Counted from the stretch's first letter, positions 28,801 to 36,706 are shown. The stretch: 64,000 nucleotides of DNA from an uncultured Robinsoniella sp. (GCA_900540475.1 UQGG01000025.1:33372-97371); one strand, 5' to 3'. Notes: a model not told the origin generated them from the sequence alone. Translations and numbers: made by a program.

Positions 28801-30971
28801 AACTTGCCAAAATTATAAATCTGACCGGAAAGGTGGAAATGACCGGAAACACGGTGAAGGCTTCCCAGAAAAAAGGCGTGGAGATCGCCTGGATGGATCG
28901 CCTTATACAATGTCTGGAGGAAGCTCTGAAACAGACAAATTGTCTTCTGAAGGAGTGTATGGACCATGCCAAAAATATGCAAAACCTGTTAGATACCATG
29001 TATGTGGTATTAAGGGCGCATCAGATAGACTATAAAGAAAGCAAATATAATACGGCACGGCTGCTGGACTTTATGAATCTGTACAGTGCTGCAGCAGGGC
29101 AGAATACAGATTGCTTAATTTCAGAGTATCTTGTCAGTCTGGCGGCGGAAAAAGGGGTAAAGCTTCCCCAGGCGAAGGAAAAGACCCAGCTGGATGCAGT
29201 GAAAGAATATCTGGCGGCAGCAGCCAGAGAGTATGGATTTACCCATAAACAGCAGCTGTGGATGCCGGTACTTGGCGATAAGATATATCTGGATGAATTT
29301 GCAGATACGAAAGAAAGCAATTTTGAATATACGGGAACCTGGAAGCAGATGACCGATCAGTGGAGCCTGGATTTTGCTCTGGGTAAGATGGATGATCCTG
29401 CGAACCAGAATCAGATGGCGCTGACGGTAAATTTTGCGGAGGATGGCCATATTGGAATCTGCGGAAGCATCGTCTGCGGGAAGAGTACAATGATGCAGAC
29501 GATGGCTTATGCAATTATACAGAAGTATTCCCCGGAGACGGTTAACCTGTATGTGCTGGATTTCAGCAGTAAAATGATGTCTGCTTTTGAAGAATCACCT
29601 CATTTTGGCGGGGTGATGTATGAGTCGGATCTGGATAAGATCCAGAAGTTTTTCACTATGCTAAGGTCCATGTTAGAAGAGCGTAAAAGTTTGTTTCGCG
29701 GCGGAAATTATAAACAGTATGTGCAGGTAAATGGGCTGATTCTTCCGTCTGTTTTGATTTTTATTGACAATTATGCGGCGTTCAGAGAGAAAACAGGAGA
29801 GATATACGAGGAGCAAATGATTACGCTTGCAAAGGAGGGAATCAGCCACGGTATATTTTTAATTATATCCGGCGGCGGCTTTGGAATGAACGAAATTACA
29901 ATGCGTGTGGCTGAGAATCTGAATACCGTTTTATGTCTGGCTATGCAGGATAAATTTGCATATGGAGACGTTTTGTACAGCATGCAGATTGAAGTATTGC
30001 CGGAGAGCGGAGTCAAGGGCAGAGGGCTTGCATATTACGGAAAGCAGATTCTGGAATATCAGACGGCACTGGCTGTAAGGGCAGATAATGACTATCAGAG
30101 AATGGAAAAGATCAGTATGATGTGCCGTCAGATGAAAGCGGCATGGAAAGGAAATTGTGCACGCAGAGTACCGGAAATTCCGGAAAAACCAATCTGGTCT
30201 GAGTTCAGAGATCTGGAAGGATTTAAAAAGCTGACTGCTTCGCCGGAACATCTGCCGGCAGGATACGATGAAGCAAATGCAGAGGTTTACGGAATTCTTC
30301 TTCGCCAGGCGTACTGCTATATGATTTGCGGGGCTGCAAGAAGCGGAAAGACAAATTTTATGAAGGTTTGTCTTCAGGCAGCAATAGAAAAAGAGAGCAG
30401 GATCTGTATTATAGACGCACCCGGAGGCAGCCTGCGGTCTTACATAAATTCCGACCGGGTGACATATGCCTCAGACGAACAGAGTGTCTTTGCATTTTTT
30501 CGGGATCTGCTTCCGGTGTTTAAGGAACGGAACCAGGTAAAGAATAGCATGCTGAATGATGATTGTGAAGAGGATGAAATATTTGACGTTATGTGTAAGG
30601 AGATTCCTTATTTTATCTTTATAACCGATTTAAGCTGGTTTGTGCCTCTGGTCTATAACGCTGAGTTGGATATGAAGGGATTTCTGGAAAATATTATTGC
30701 AAAAGGCAGACTGCACCATATTTATTTTATCAGTGAGCTGTCTCTGGAAAAACGCTCAATGATTACGGGGTACCAGATTTACGAGTTATTTGCCGGATAT
30801 AAGACAGGAATTCATTTTGGAGGAAAGTCAGGGGATAATCCGATTCTCAACTTTGAATATATACCCTATGCTGAGCAGTCTAAGACAGAGAAGGCTGGAA
30901 TTGGCATGCTTCCTGATGTAGCAGATGAAAAAGGGACTAGAAAAGTGGTGGTACCCTTAGCCAGGAGGTAA
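25869..30971 (+). CDS. essC: Type VII secretion FtsK/SpoIIIE-family ATPase EssC-like
   Basis: A 1700-residue motor protein. The N-terminus has two FHA-like domains (first degenerate at about 1-100; second at about 148-220 with ITIGKKPENDI, SGNHAKI and SPNGIYVN). Two TM helices lie at about 298-322 and 330-354. Three FtsK-type ATPase modules follow: P-loops GTTGSGKSE (about 754), GSIVCGKSTMM (about 1198) and GAARSGKTNFM (about 1487), with Walker B IIIDEFAEL (about 860) and LIFIDNYAAF. This is the layout and length of Firmicutes EssC, which drives WXG100 and effector export. All three P-loops keep GKS/GKT. Start ATG at 25869 follows AGGAGG. FHA domains suggest binding of phosphothreonine partners; a kinase and phosphatase are in the locus. 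Confidence 0.95.
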   Translation: MSMVLSIYTKDAFKEFLLPSLNNADYTITFYRDYFHLQEDIQLRLEILDGIWRIQPDTHYQVVKNPAASNMVFDPRGSCQMDTPARPIDSLLTGIKDQGQQRENYKGKQLRDGDILRLQTNFMENMSVIVKDTASGFHVYKKFKLDGVNEITIGKKPENDIIYNYQSMVSGNHAKIVKTARGYEILNSSPNGIYVNSQRVDNKVELEFGTFINIIGLHLVYLGDLLAIDTEGGHVQVCKTKLKEYPADESKAAVSAAELPVSVGKTLYHRAPRNYEKLDAERVEIEAPPQLTKAKQQPLLMTVGPALTMALPMLLGSFMMMYASGSSGGKSSLYMYSGLIMSVSSAVIGLTWSLVNIRYQKKIEKENEEQRFQAYGQYLTEKADEIKEKYEHTEKSLVEMYPDTSDCLKYDERKGILWSRNRTHVDFLQHRLGIGDLPFQVLIDVPKKRFQLYKDKLEEKPAFVQENFQTLYQVPVTVDLIKHNLVGVVGGKHKKGAIEIAKILSAQLASNNCYTEVKLGYIYDETTSFDYGKWDYAKWLPHVWSEDKKTRFVASNKEEASDVFYELTKVFRVRLEESSDNRKTELPKPYYIVFISDISVLEGELFSKYIFEREAACGLTAILMAERYEELPNNCDFIIENTDVFQGMYEVSASEKEKQAIVFDRVNDLELEYFARHLSTLQVLEMEEGGEIPSALTFFDMFHIQKLEELPVKELWAKSRIYENIRGIVGEKAGGVPCYLDVHEKYHGPHGLVAGTTGSGKSETLQTYMLSLAVNYSPDDIGFFIIDYKGGGMANLFQGLPHMIGQISNLSGNQVNRAMISIKSENRRRQRVFTEHGVNNINAYTKLYKNGEAANPIPHLFIIIDEFAELKKEEPDFMQELISVAQVGRSLGVHLILATQKPSGTVDDNIWSNSKFRLCLRVQDKQDSNDMLHKPDAAYITQAGRCYLQVGNDEVYELFQSGFSGAVYDENAAGVNTELAKIINLTGKVEMTGNTVKASQKKGVEIAWMDRLIQCLEEALKQTNCLLKECMDHAKNMQNLLDTMYVVLRAHQIDYKESKYNTARLLDFMNLYSAAAGQNTDCLISEYLVSLAAEKGVKLPQAKEKTQLDAVKEYLAAAAREYGFTHKQQLWMPVLGDKIYLDEFADTKESNFEYTGTWKQMTDQWSLDFALGKMDDPANQNQMALTVNFAEDGHIGICGSIVCGKSTMMQTMAYAIIQKYSPETVNLYVLDFSSKMMSAFEESPHFGGVMYESDLDKIQKFFTMLRSMLEERKSLFRGGNYKQYVQVNGLILPSVLIFIDNYAAFREKTGEIYEEQMITLAKEGISHGIFLIISGGGFGMNEITMRVAENLNTVLCLAMQDKFAYGDVLYSMQIEVLPESGVKGRGLAYYGKQILEYQTALAVRADNDYQRMEKISMMCRQMKAAWKGNCARRVPEIPEKPIWSEFRDLEGFKKLTASPEHLPAGYDEANAEVYGILLRQAYCYMICGAARSGKTNFMKVCLQAAIEKESRICIIDAPGGSLRSYINSDRVTYASDEQSVFAFFRDLLPVFKERNQVKNSMLNDDCEEDEIFDVMCKEIPYFIFITDLSWFVPLVYNAELDMKGFLENIIAKGRLHHIYFISELSLEKRSMITGYQIYELFAGYKTGIHFGGKSGDNPILNFEYIPYAEQSKTEKAGIGMLPDVADEKGTRKVVVPLARR

Positions 30972-30976
30972 GCAGT

Positions 30977-31708
30977 TTGGCTGAAATGTTTGTATACAAT
31001 AAAAATATATCAGAAGCGAAAGAGTTGATCCGATGGGCAAGGGAAACGGTGGCATCTCAGTCAAATGACCGGCTGGAGGTGTTGAATTATTTCAGAGACA
31101 GGGAGGCGGAAGAATTTTTACAGTCAGAACACTTTCTGGACTTGGCAATGGTGGAGATTTGCAGAGAGCAGGACATCGATATGGCGGAGCGGCTACGGTT
31201 AACCAGAGAACTTCTGGATATTATGCTCATCTCTGACAGCAGTATTTCGCCAATGGAATATATGACACCGAAGATACGTGCCTGCTCTTTGCTGCTGCGG
31301 CCATTCACAGCAGATCAGGCAAAACAGGTAGTAAGGGAATTTGTGGCATCGTTTTACAGAAAGCGAAGTCAGGGGGGAGAGAAGAATACCCTACTGATTG
31401 AAAACAGGGAGGGAAAGATAGCCATACCTTTTACGCAGATCTATTACCTGGAAGTCAGAGAAAAGAAGATTTACATCCGTCTAAAAGGCAAAGAATACAG
31501 CAAATATGATTCTTTAGAAAATGTAATGAGATTGCTGCCGGAACATTTTCTGAGATGCCATCGGAGTTTTGTGTTTAATGTCAATTATTTTGAGGGGGTA
31601 AAGCTTTCACAGAACATCATTTATCTGGAAAACAGAATTACCGTCCCCCTGTCCCGTTCTTATAAGGCAGATATTAAGGAGTATTTGGATGGATTACGTA
31701 ACTTATGA
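30977..31708 (+). CDS. LytTR domain protein in the T7SS operon
   Basis: A 243-residue protein. The C-terminal ~100 residues form a LytTR DNA-binding domain (IAIPFTQIYYLEVREKKIYI; SLENVMRLLPEHFLRCHRSFVFNVNYFEG; VPLSRSYKADIKEYL). The N-terminal ~140 residues are helical, without a receiver domain or phosphorylatable Asp motif. Start is TTG at 30977, with AGGAGG overlapping the end of essC. It is likely a locus-specific transcription factor; the N-terminal part may sense a partner protein. Overlaps the next gene by 20 bases. Confidence 0.85.
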   Translation: MAEMFVYNKNISEAKELIRWARETVASQSNDRLEVLNYFRDREAEEFLQSEHFLDLAMVEICREQDIDMAERLRLTRELLDIMLISDSSISPMEYMTPKIRACSLLLRPFTADQAKQVVREFVASFYRKRSQGGEKNTLLIENREGKIAIPFTQIYYLEVREKKIYIRLKGKEYSKYDSLENVMRLLPEHFLRCHRSFVFNVNYFEGVKLSQNIIYLENRITVPLSRSYKADIKEYLDGLRNL

Positions 31709-32390
31709 AAGTTATTATATAAAAGATGAAGAGCTGCATGTCCTTCTGGCTGGCAGCGGTAAGAGATCATGGTATGGTCTGGCACAGACAGAACCTCATG
31801 ATCAAATTAGAAAAATAGCTGATATACATACAATATTAGCCGGATTATATCAAAAAGAATATATTTCTTTTGAAAAGGATAAAGTTGTGATTCTGGAACC
31901 CATGTATTCTATGATACAGATATTGCTTTATGCAAAAGTCTGTATCAACGCCAGGAGTGACAGGAATCCTATGCGCTGCCATTATATTTACAAGGATCAG
32001 GTGCTGTTTGTGGAGAGAAGCCAGAGAGAACAGAATATGCTGCGGATGACGATGCTATGTTGTAAGGAATGGCTGGATCTGCTTTTCCAGGAATCCTATT
32101 TTCCGGAAAATCTATGGGACAGAGCTGGTGAGATCCCTTCTTACGGTGGGGTGCTGGAAAGTGAAAAAACGTTGTTGGAATGTTGTATGGAAAGTGGTTT
32201 TTATTCCGGATTCGAAAAAGTGGACTGCAATTTTGCAAAAGTGACCGAAAGACTTTTTGTTAAGGAGGAGGATTTTGTGTATACGCTGTATTTACAAAAA
32301 CAGAATTTAAGCATTTGCAGAGAAGGTTCCTGTTGGAGAGGAATTTTACAACAATGGATGAATCAGGAGGAGTGTCATGATTTTAGTTGA
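31689..32390 (+). CDS. Hypothetical protein of the T7SS operon (possible EspG/DUF5081-like helper)
   Basis: A 233-residue soluble protein with mixed alpha/beta character and six Cys, no signal peptide or TM. It overlaps both neighbours (LytTR and EsaB-like), so it is translationally coupled within the secretion operon. Firmicutes T7SS loci often carry a protein of this size (DUF5081) and actinobacterial ones carry EspG, a chaperone for substrates; this gene could correspond, but I see no specific motif. Function unknown. Confidence 0.7.
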   Translation: MDYVTYESYYIKDEELHVLLAGSGKRSWYGLAQTEPHDQIRKIADIHTILAGLYQKEYISFEKDKVVILEPMYSMIQILLYAKVCINARSDRNPMRCHYIYKDQVLFVERSQREQNMLRMTMLCCKEWLDLLFQESYFPENLWDRAGEIPSYGGVLESEKTLLECCMESGFYSGFEKVDCNFAKVTERLFVKEEDFVYTLYLQKQNLSICREGSCWRGILQQWMNQEECHDFS

Positions 32391-32625
32391 TGTATGGATA
32401 CCGGCAGCAGATGACCATTATGATTTCATGTTGAATGAGAATGTAATCATTGAGAAAATCATTTTAGAAATTTCTGAGATGATAGCTAAGAAAATGAGAA
32501 GTGAAAAAGTAGGGCATGTTGAAAATTTTAACTTATATTTTATGGAACAGAAAAGAATGCTAAAAAAAGAAAAAACCCTCTATATGTGCGGTGTGATGGA
32601 TGGAAGCAGATTGATGCTTGTTTAA
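32377..32625 (+). CDS. esaB: EsaB/YukD-like ubiquitin-fold protein
   Basis: An 82-residue protein matching the small ubiquitin-like EsaB/YukD component of Firmicutes T7SS in length and pattern: a first beta strand (ILVDVWIP), a long helix (IIEKIILEISEMIAKKM), and a terminal strand pair with the GVMDGSRLMLV ending that resembles the typical L..G..DG..L.L. SD CAGGAGGAG precedes the ATG. Its gene lies between essC and the WXG100 genes. EsaB is needed for substrate stability or export in Staphylococcus. Assignment rests on pattern and context. Confidence 0.72.
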   Translation: MILVDVWIPAADDHYDFMLNENVIIEKIILEISEMIAKKMRSEKVGHVENFNLYFMEQKRMLKKEKTLYMCGVMDGSRLMLV

Positions 32626-32721
32626 AATGTGCATTCTGGGCAGATGAATGTGCCGTTTACGGAAAAAATAACTTTACCGGAGACGAATTTGTTATACTCG
32701 GGCGAGAAGGGTTGAGGATAT

Positions 32722-33081
32722 ATGCAGGCAGAAGTTTCTTTTTCCAGGTTACAATACACAATAGAGTCATTGAAGATAAGTGAAAAATCCTTACGAAAAG
32801 ATTTGCGGGAACTGCAGGAGCTTCGCATCCGTATGAAATATTCTGAGCATACAGCTATACGGAAGATTGCAGACAGACTGGAAGTGCAGGAAACGGCATT
32901 TCAGCGTAAATGTGATTCGCTGATGAAGTTACAGAGAGTCCTGGACAACATTAAAAAGCAGTATGAAAATACCGAAGAAGATATACTGGATGCTTCAGAT
33001 GGCGATATCCCAAGATTTGAGGAATCTGTTTCGCTTAAGGATTTAGGAAATATCCGGCGATTAATTTCTCAATACTTTTAA
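32722..33081 (+). CDS. Helical T7SS-associated protein with C-terminal YxxxE motif
   Basis: A 119-residue, almost fully helical protein (long amphipathic helices at about 5-45 and 45-85), slightly larger than WXG100 proteins and lacking a clear W-x-G turn. After the second helix it has QYENTEEDIL, which fits the YxxxD/E export motif of T7SS substrates. It may be a secreted partner or chaperone of WXG100 proteins. ATG at 32722 follows GTTGAGGATAT. No family recognised. Confidence 0.72.
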   Translation: MQAEVSFSRLQYTIESLKISEKSLRKDLRELQELRIRMKYSEHTAIRKIADRLEVQETAFQRKCDSLMKLQRVLDNIKKQYENTEEDILDASDGDIPRFEESVSLKDLGNIRRLISQYF

Positions 33082-33105
33082 TTTATTATAAGCAGGGAAA
33101 GGGGA

Positions 33106-33420
33106 GTGAGTTTATTCGGAATGGAAAAAATAAAGGTTAACACAAACCGGCTAAAGAATGATTCTGATCAGGTTTCAGATAGTATCACAAAAATGAGGTC
33201 AGAGATGTCGAAAATGATAGAAAGTGTCTCTCAACTGGATAAAATGTGGGATGGTCCAAGCAGCGAGGCATTTGCACAGGTATTTCAAAATGATATGGAT
33301 GCTTTAAGTACGCTGTTGGATAACCTGGACAAAATCTATAAATATGAAACTACGGCAAAGAGTAAGTACGATACTTGTGAGAACCGGATATCCCAGTTGA
33401 TTACAGGAATTCAGGTGTAG
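33106..33420 (+). CDS. WXG100 family protein 1
   Basis: A 104-residue WXG100 (EsxA-like) protein: helix, MWDGPSSEAF turn (W-D-G), helix, then YDTCE as YxxxE motif. Such proteins form helical-hairpin dimers exported by EssC. Start GTG at 33106 with AAAGGGG upstream; the ATG at 33121 would shorten it by five residues and is an alternative. First of five tandem paralogs. Confidence 0.92.
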   Translation: MSLFGMEKIKVNTNRLKNDSDQVSDSITKMRSEMSKMIESVSQLDKMWDGPSSEAFAQVFQNDMDALSTLLDNLDKIYKYETTAKSKYDTCENRISQLITGIQV

Positions 33421-33429
33421 GAGGAAACC

Positions 33430-33750
33430 ATGTCAGCTACATTTACATTAAGAGTTACTCCAGAGATACTGAAGGCGAAGGCGAAGGAAATCACAGATGA
33501 AGTTAGTTCTCTGGAGTCCAATTGGAGTAAAATCGAAACGATTATTACTAATTCAAAGAATTACTGGGAGGGCGATGCCAGTAATATGCATCAGAGTTAT
33601 TTAAAGGAAGTAAAGTCTGATGTAGTAACTATTTTGAAACGCTTAAAGGAACATCCGACAGATTTATTGAATATGGCAAACTTATATGATGAAGCCGAAA
33701 ATAAAGCAAATGAGCTGTCAAGAGTTCTGCCGACTGACATTATTTCTTAG
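33430..33750 (+). CDS. WXG100 family protein 2
   Basis: A 106-residue helical hairpin with the turn YWEGDASNMHQSY (W-E-G) and NLYDEAENKANEL, giving a YxxxE motif. AGGAGG precedes the ATG at 33430; only nine bases separate it from the preceding stop. Sequence is clearly different from the other four copies. Confidence 0.92.
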   Translation: MSATFTLRVTPEILKAKAKEITDEVSSLESNWSKIETIITNSKNYWEGDASNMHQSYLKEVKSDVVTILKRLKEHPTDLLNMANLYDEAENKANELSRVLPTDIIS

Positions 33751-33764
33751 CAAAGGAGTTCGTA

Positions 33765-34079
33765 ATGGCAAAATCAGAATATTCCATAAGGATGGATTTT
33801 AAAAACACAATCAAGCAGGCGGATAAGCTGGAATCTCTTTCCGGGAAGATGGAACGAATTGCTGAGAATGATCTGGTAAACACCAGAAGTAATTTATCCT
33901 ATAACTGGAAAGGGGATAATGCTGCAGCTTATATGAAGAAGGTGCAGATCGTTGAGGGTGATATATCCTCTATCGCAAAAAATCTGAGTAAGACCTCCGA
34001 TGTATTGCGGGAAATTGCACAGAAAACCTATGAAGCAGAAATGCGGGCTTTAGAAAGAGCAAGAAGAAGGAATTACTAG
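33765..34079 (+). CDS. WXG100 family protein 3
   Basis: A 104-residue helical hairpin with turn NWKGDNAAAY (W-K-G). The end is basic (MRALERARRRNY) and the tyrosine motif is YEAEM, so the exact YxxxE spacing is not kept; it may depend on a partner for export. CAAAGGAG precedes the ATG. Confidence 0.9.
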   Translation: MAKSEYSIRMDFKNTIKQADKLESLSGKMERIAENDLVNTRSNLSYNWKGDNAAAYMKKVQIVEGDISSIAKNLSKTSDVLREIAQKTYEAEMRALERARRRNY

Positions 34080-34126
34080 AAGAGTTCCGGATATTAGATC
34101 AAAGCAAAGTTTAAGGAGGAAAAGAT

Positions 34127-34432
34127 ATGGCAAGATCAATTACAGTAACAACATCAACACTCAATACAAAGGCTTCTGAATTAATGAAGTTTAACAATGA
34201 CTTTAAACAAAAGGTGGAAAGTCTGGTTACCGAAGAAGCATCTCTTAATTCCATGTGGGATGGTGAAGCAAATGATGCTTTCCATAAGGTATTTCAGCAG
34301 GATGTTGTGCAGATGAATAATTTCTATCAGGCGATAGAAAAGTACGTTGCAAGCCTTCAGGAAATTGTGAAACAGTATGATAGTGCAGAAAAAGCTAATT
34401 TGAGTGTGGCTTCCAGCCGATCATATAAATAA
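34127..34432 (+). CDS. WXG100 family protein 4
   Basis: A 101-residue helical hairpin with turn MWDGEANDAFHKVF and C-terminal QYDSAEKANL (YxxxE). Its ribosome site AAGGAGG is strong. Closest in appearance to protein 1 (same W-D-G and AF..VFQ.D pattern) and to classical EsxA. Confidence 0.93.
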   Translation: MARSITVTTSTLNTKASELMKFNNDFKQKVESLVTEEASLNSMWDGEANDAFHKVFQQDVVQMNNFYQAIEKYVASLQEIVKQYDSAEKANLSVASSRSYK

Positions 34433-34482
34433 TCCGATAGAAAGATTTCATTGAGGAAAGAACAGAAAGAGAGGAAACGAAC

Positions 34483-34800
34483 ATGACAGGTACATTAAAA
34501 GTCTCTACTAGTAAACTAACCAGCACAGCGACATCATTCCAGAGCACAGGAAATTCCATAAAATCACTAACCTCACAGATGACAAGTTTAGTGAACGGGT
34601 TAACAGGAAATGTGTGGAGCGGAGATGCAGCCACGGCTTATAATAAAAAATTCCAGGGACTGCAGGATGACATTAACAAAATGATTGGAATGGTCAATGA
34701 GCATGTCACCGATTTGCAGGCTATGGCAAAAGAATATGAGAGAGCAGAAGAAGCAAGTGTTACTGCAGCTAATTCACTTTCTTCCGATGTTATTCAATAA
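34483..34800 (+). CDS. WXG100 family protein 5
   Basis: A 105-residue helical hairpin with turn VWSGDAATAYNKKF (W-S-G) and EYERAEEAS (YxxxE). Thr/Ser-rich first helix. Last of the array; a strong terminator follows at 34821, so the array is the end of the essC transcript or of an abundant separate one. Confidence 0.93.
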   Translation: MTGTLKVSTSKLTSTATSFQSTGNSIKSLTSQMTSLVNGLTGNVWSGDAATAYNKKFQGLQDDINKMIGMVNEHVTDLQAMAKEYERAEEASVTAANSLSSDVIQ

Positions 34801-34820
34801 TCCAAAAAAGTAAATACTGA

Positions 34821-34868
34821 AGTGCAGCAGGTAAGAGTACGGGGAGGCGTACTCTTATCTGCACTTTC
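34821..34868 (+). terminator. Terminator after the WXG100 array
   Basis: AGTGCAG..TAAGAGTAC pairs with GTACTCTTA..CTGCACT with an eight-base loop (ggggaggc), followed by TTTCTG. It is a long stem that should divide the core secretion operon from the protease/effector part. Confidence 0.8.
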
Positions 34869-34935
34869 TGAAATAAGTGCAGATATATGTGTTTTTGACA
34901 TTACAAAAGCAGATATATCCGCATTTTGAGTGGAG

Positions 34936-35014
34936 AAGTTTGGAACAAAAGCGTTCCATACTTTCTATTGCAGCAATACCGCAGACTCGTCCGCGGTATG
35001 CAGGAGGTATTAAA
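34936..35014 (+). repeat. Two-hairpin repeat element, copy 2 (5' leader of the protease-FHA gene)
   Basis: About 80% identical to 5223-5303. Hairpin 1 pairs AAGTTTGGAAC with GTTCCATACTT (one mismatch, loop aaaagc); hairpin 2 at 34976-34999 pairs ATACCGC with GCGGTAT. One pair is A-T in copy 1 and G-C here, a compensated change. The SD AGGAGG (35002-35007) is followed by TATT; AATACC of hairpin 2 could pair either with GGTAT (34995) or with GGTATT overlapping the SD, so the leader could switch translation. Confidence 0.68.
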
Positions 35015-36667
35015 GTGAGAATGAATAAGTCATTTCAAAAATTTATTTGTTTAACCATGATTTTATTTTTTTGTTTTTTGGGTTTTGCTTCCATAAAAGT
35101 TTATGGAAAAGAAGTAGATAAAATCAGTGAAGCCAAAAGCGGAATTTTAGAAATAAAGGCGGGATTTACTGATAAAAATGGCAGATTTCATATGCTGAAG
35201 CGTTCCAGTGGCTGCCTGATCAGCAATGGCAGCGGATATACCTATGTAGTCACTACCTATCATAGTGTCAATGTTTCAAACAAAGAAAAATCTGCATACT
35301 GCAAAGAAAAAGAAATAGAAACAGATGTAAAGGAACTGACGGACAGCATTCGCGTTATGATTAAAGGTGATGTGGATGTAGAGGCTGCTGTGATGACGGA
35401 AAGCCAGACGCAGGACTATAGTATCTTAAGTGTGGATAGCGTTATTAATGAAAAAAATGCATTGAAGCTTGGCAGCAGCGGAAGTCTGAAAACGGGAGAT
35501 CCTGTATACGTACTGGGATTTCCGGATGAAGTACCAGGCAATGCCGTACAGTATTCGGAGGCTGATGTTGAAATCCATGCCGGTTATATACAGGATGCTT
35601 CCTCAAAGCGAAAGGACGCAGTATGTATACAGCATTCTGGAGTGGTAACCCCTGGCAATTCAGGCGGAGCACTTGTGGATACAGATGGATATTTTGTGGG
35701 TTTAAATAACGCAGCTTATACCAATGAGGAAATTCGTGCTTATTATTCTCTGGCGGTAGATGAGATTAAAGAGATTCTGGACAATTATGGAATCGTTTAC
35801 GGGAGTAAGGATAAGGAACTGGCGCTGCAAAATCTGAAGGCGCTGTTGGATAAATGCAGGGAGCTGGAGAAAAGCGGCGATTACAAAGGGGAGTCCCTGG
35901 TAACCCTGCAGCAGAATATCCAGGCTGTGGAGGGCGCAATGAAAGAGTCGGAATTAACCATAGAGGGAATTCAGGAAAAGATATCATTGCTGGAAAATTC
36001 CAGTGCAAATCTGGAAAAAAAGATGCCATTGTCCAGAAAAGTCGTTTACATATTAGGTGTATGTTGTATTTTACTATTTGTCAAGCTCTTACATATACTT
36101 ATTGTTCGTTGGAAGGATCACAAATCCCCCAGGAAACAAAAAGGACAGGCAGCAGTTTCAGAAGAAAGAAAAGAAAAGAAGCAGGAAAAAGAATATTTAC
36201 CAGATACTGGTCAGCAAAACAATTACAGACAGAAAAAAAGCGATATAAAAGAGAACATTCAGATTGAACATGTTGACGAGGAAAGTACGACGCTTCTATT
36301 TCAAAGTGAAGATGAGGATGAACGGACAGAATTACAGAATCCTCTGAATGATAATTTTTCCAGAAATGCAAAGAAGGCAAAGCTGGAACAGGAACGGACA
36401 AGGAAAATCATTGAAATTTCAAAACCTGAGTTTTTTATTGGAAAGAAGCCTGAACTTGTGGACTTTGCGATACTGGATAATAAAGTAATCAGCAGAATAC
36501 ATGCAGTTATATTATGGGAGGATGGTTTATATTCCATACAGGATAAGGAATCGGTCAATGGGACATTTGTCAATGGCAGGAAAATAGATTCAGAGGGAGT
36601 CATCCTGAAAAATGCAGATGAAATTACATTGGCAAATGAGATTTTTATATTCAGAATTTCCCAATAA
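35015..36667 (+). CDS. Membrane-anchored trypsin-like serine protease with C-terminal FHA domain
   Basis: About 550 residues. N-terminal signal/TM (FICLTMILFFCFLGFASI), then an extracellular trypsin-fold domain with the triad visible: His83 in TTYHSV, Asp134 in QTQDYSIL and Ser216 in TPGNSGGALV. A helical stretch follows, then a TM at about 343-365 (VVYILGVCCILLFVKLL) and a charged cytoplasmic linker containing DEESTTLLFQSED. The FHA domain at about 463-548 has FFIGKKPE, SRIHAVI and VNGTFVNG. Start GTG at 35015 after AGGAGG (ATG 35021 is an alternative). By analogy with the mycosin of ESX systems it may process or gate exported proteins, with FHA reporting kinase state; this is inference. Confidence 0.88.
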   Translation: MRMNKSFQKFICLTMILFFCFLGFASIKVYGKEVDKISEAKSGILEIKAGFTDKNGRFHMLKRSSGCLISNGSGYTYVVTTYHSVNVSNKEKSAYCKEKEIETDVKELTDSIRVMIKGDVDVEAAVMTESQTQDYSILSVDSVINEKNALKLGSSGSLKTGDPVYVLGFPDEVPGNAVQYSEADVEIHAGYIQDASSKRKDAVCIQHSGVVTPGNSGGALVDTDGYFVGLNNAAYTNEEIRAYYSLAVDEIKEILDNYGIVYGSKDKELALQNLKALLDKCRELEKSGDYKGESLVTLQQNIQAVEGAMKESELTIEGIQEKISLLENSSANLEKKMPLSRKVVYILGVCCILLFVKLLHILIVRWKDHKSPRKQKGQAAVSEERKEKKQEKEYLPDTGQQNNYRQKKSDIKENIQIEHVDEESTTLLFQSEDEDERTELQNPLNDNFSRNAKKAKLEQERTRKIIEISKPEFFIGKKPELVDFAILDNKVISRIHAVILWEDGLYSIQDKESVNGTFVNGRKIDSEGVILKNADEITLANEIFIFRISQ

Positions 36668-36706
36668 GAATTATATATAAAATTGGAAGAGAGAGGAAAA
36701 TAGGGT

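Noticed and set aside
32586..32783. 65-codon frame between the EsaB-like gene and the helical protein gene
   Set aside because: Overlaps both neighbours in another frame, no SD, composition not protein-like. A 23-codon frame from 32644 in the EsaB frame was also not supported.
34877..35014. N-terminal extension of the protease-FHA gene to an ATG at 34877
   Set aside because: It would translate through the hairpin leader without an SD, while GTG 35015 follows AGGAGG and is directly before a signal peptide.
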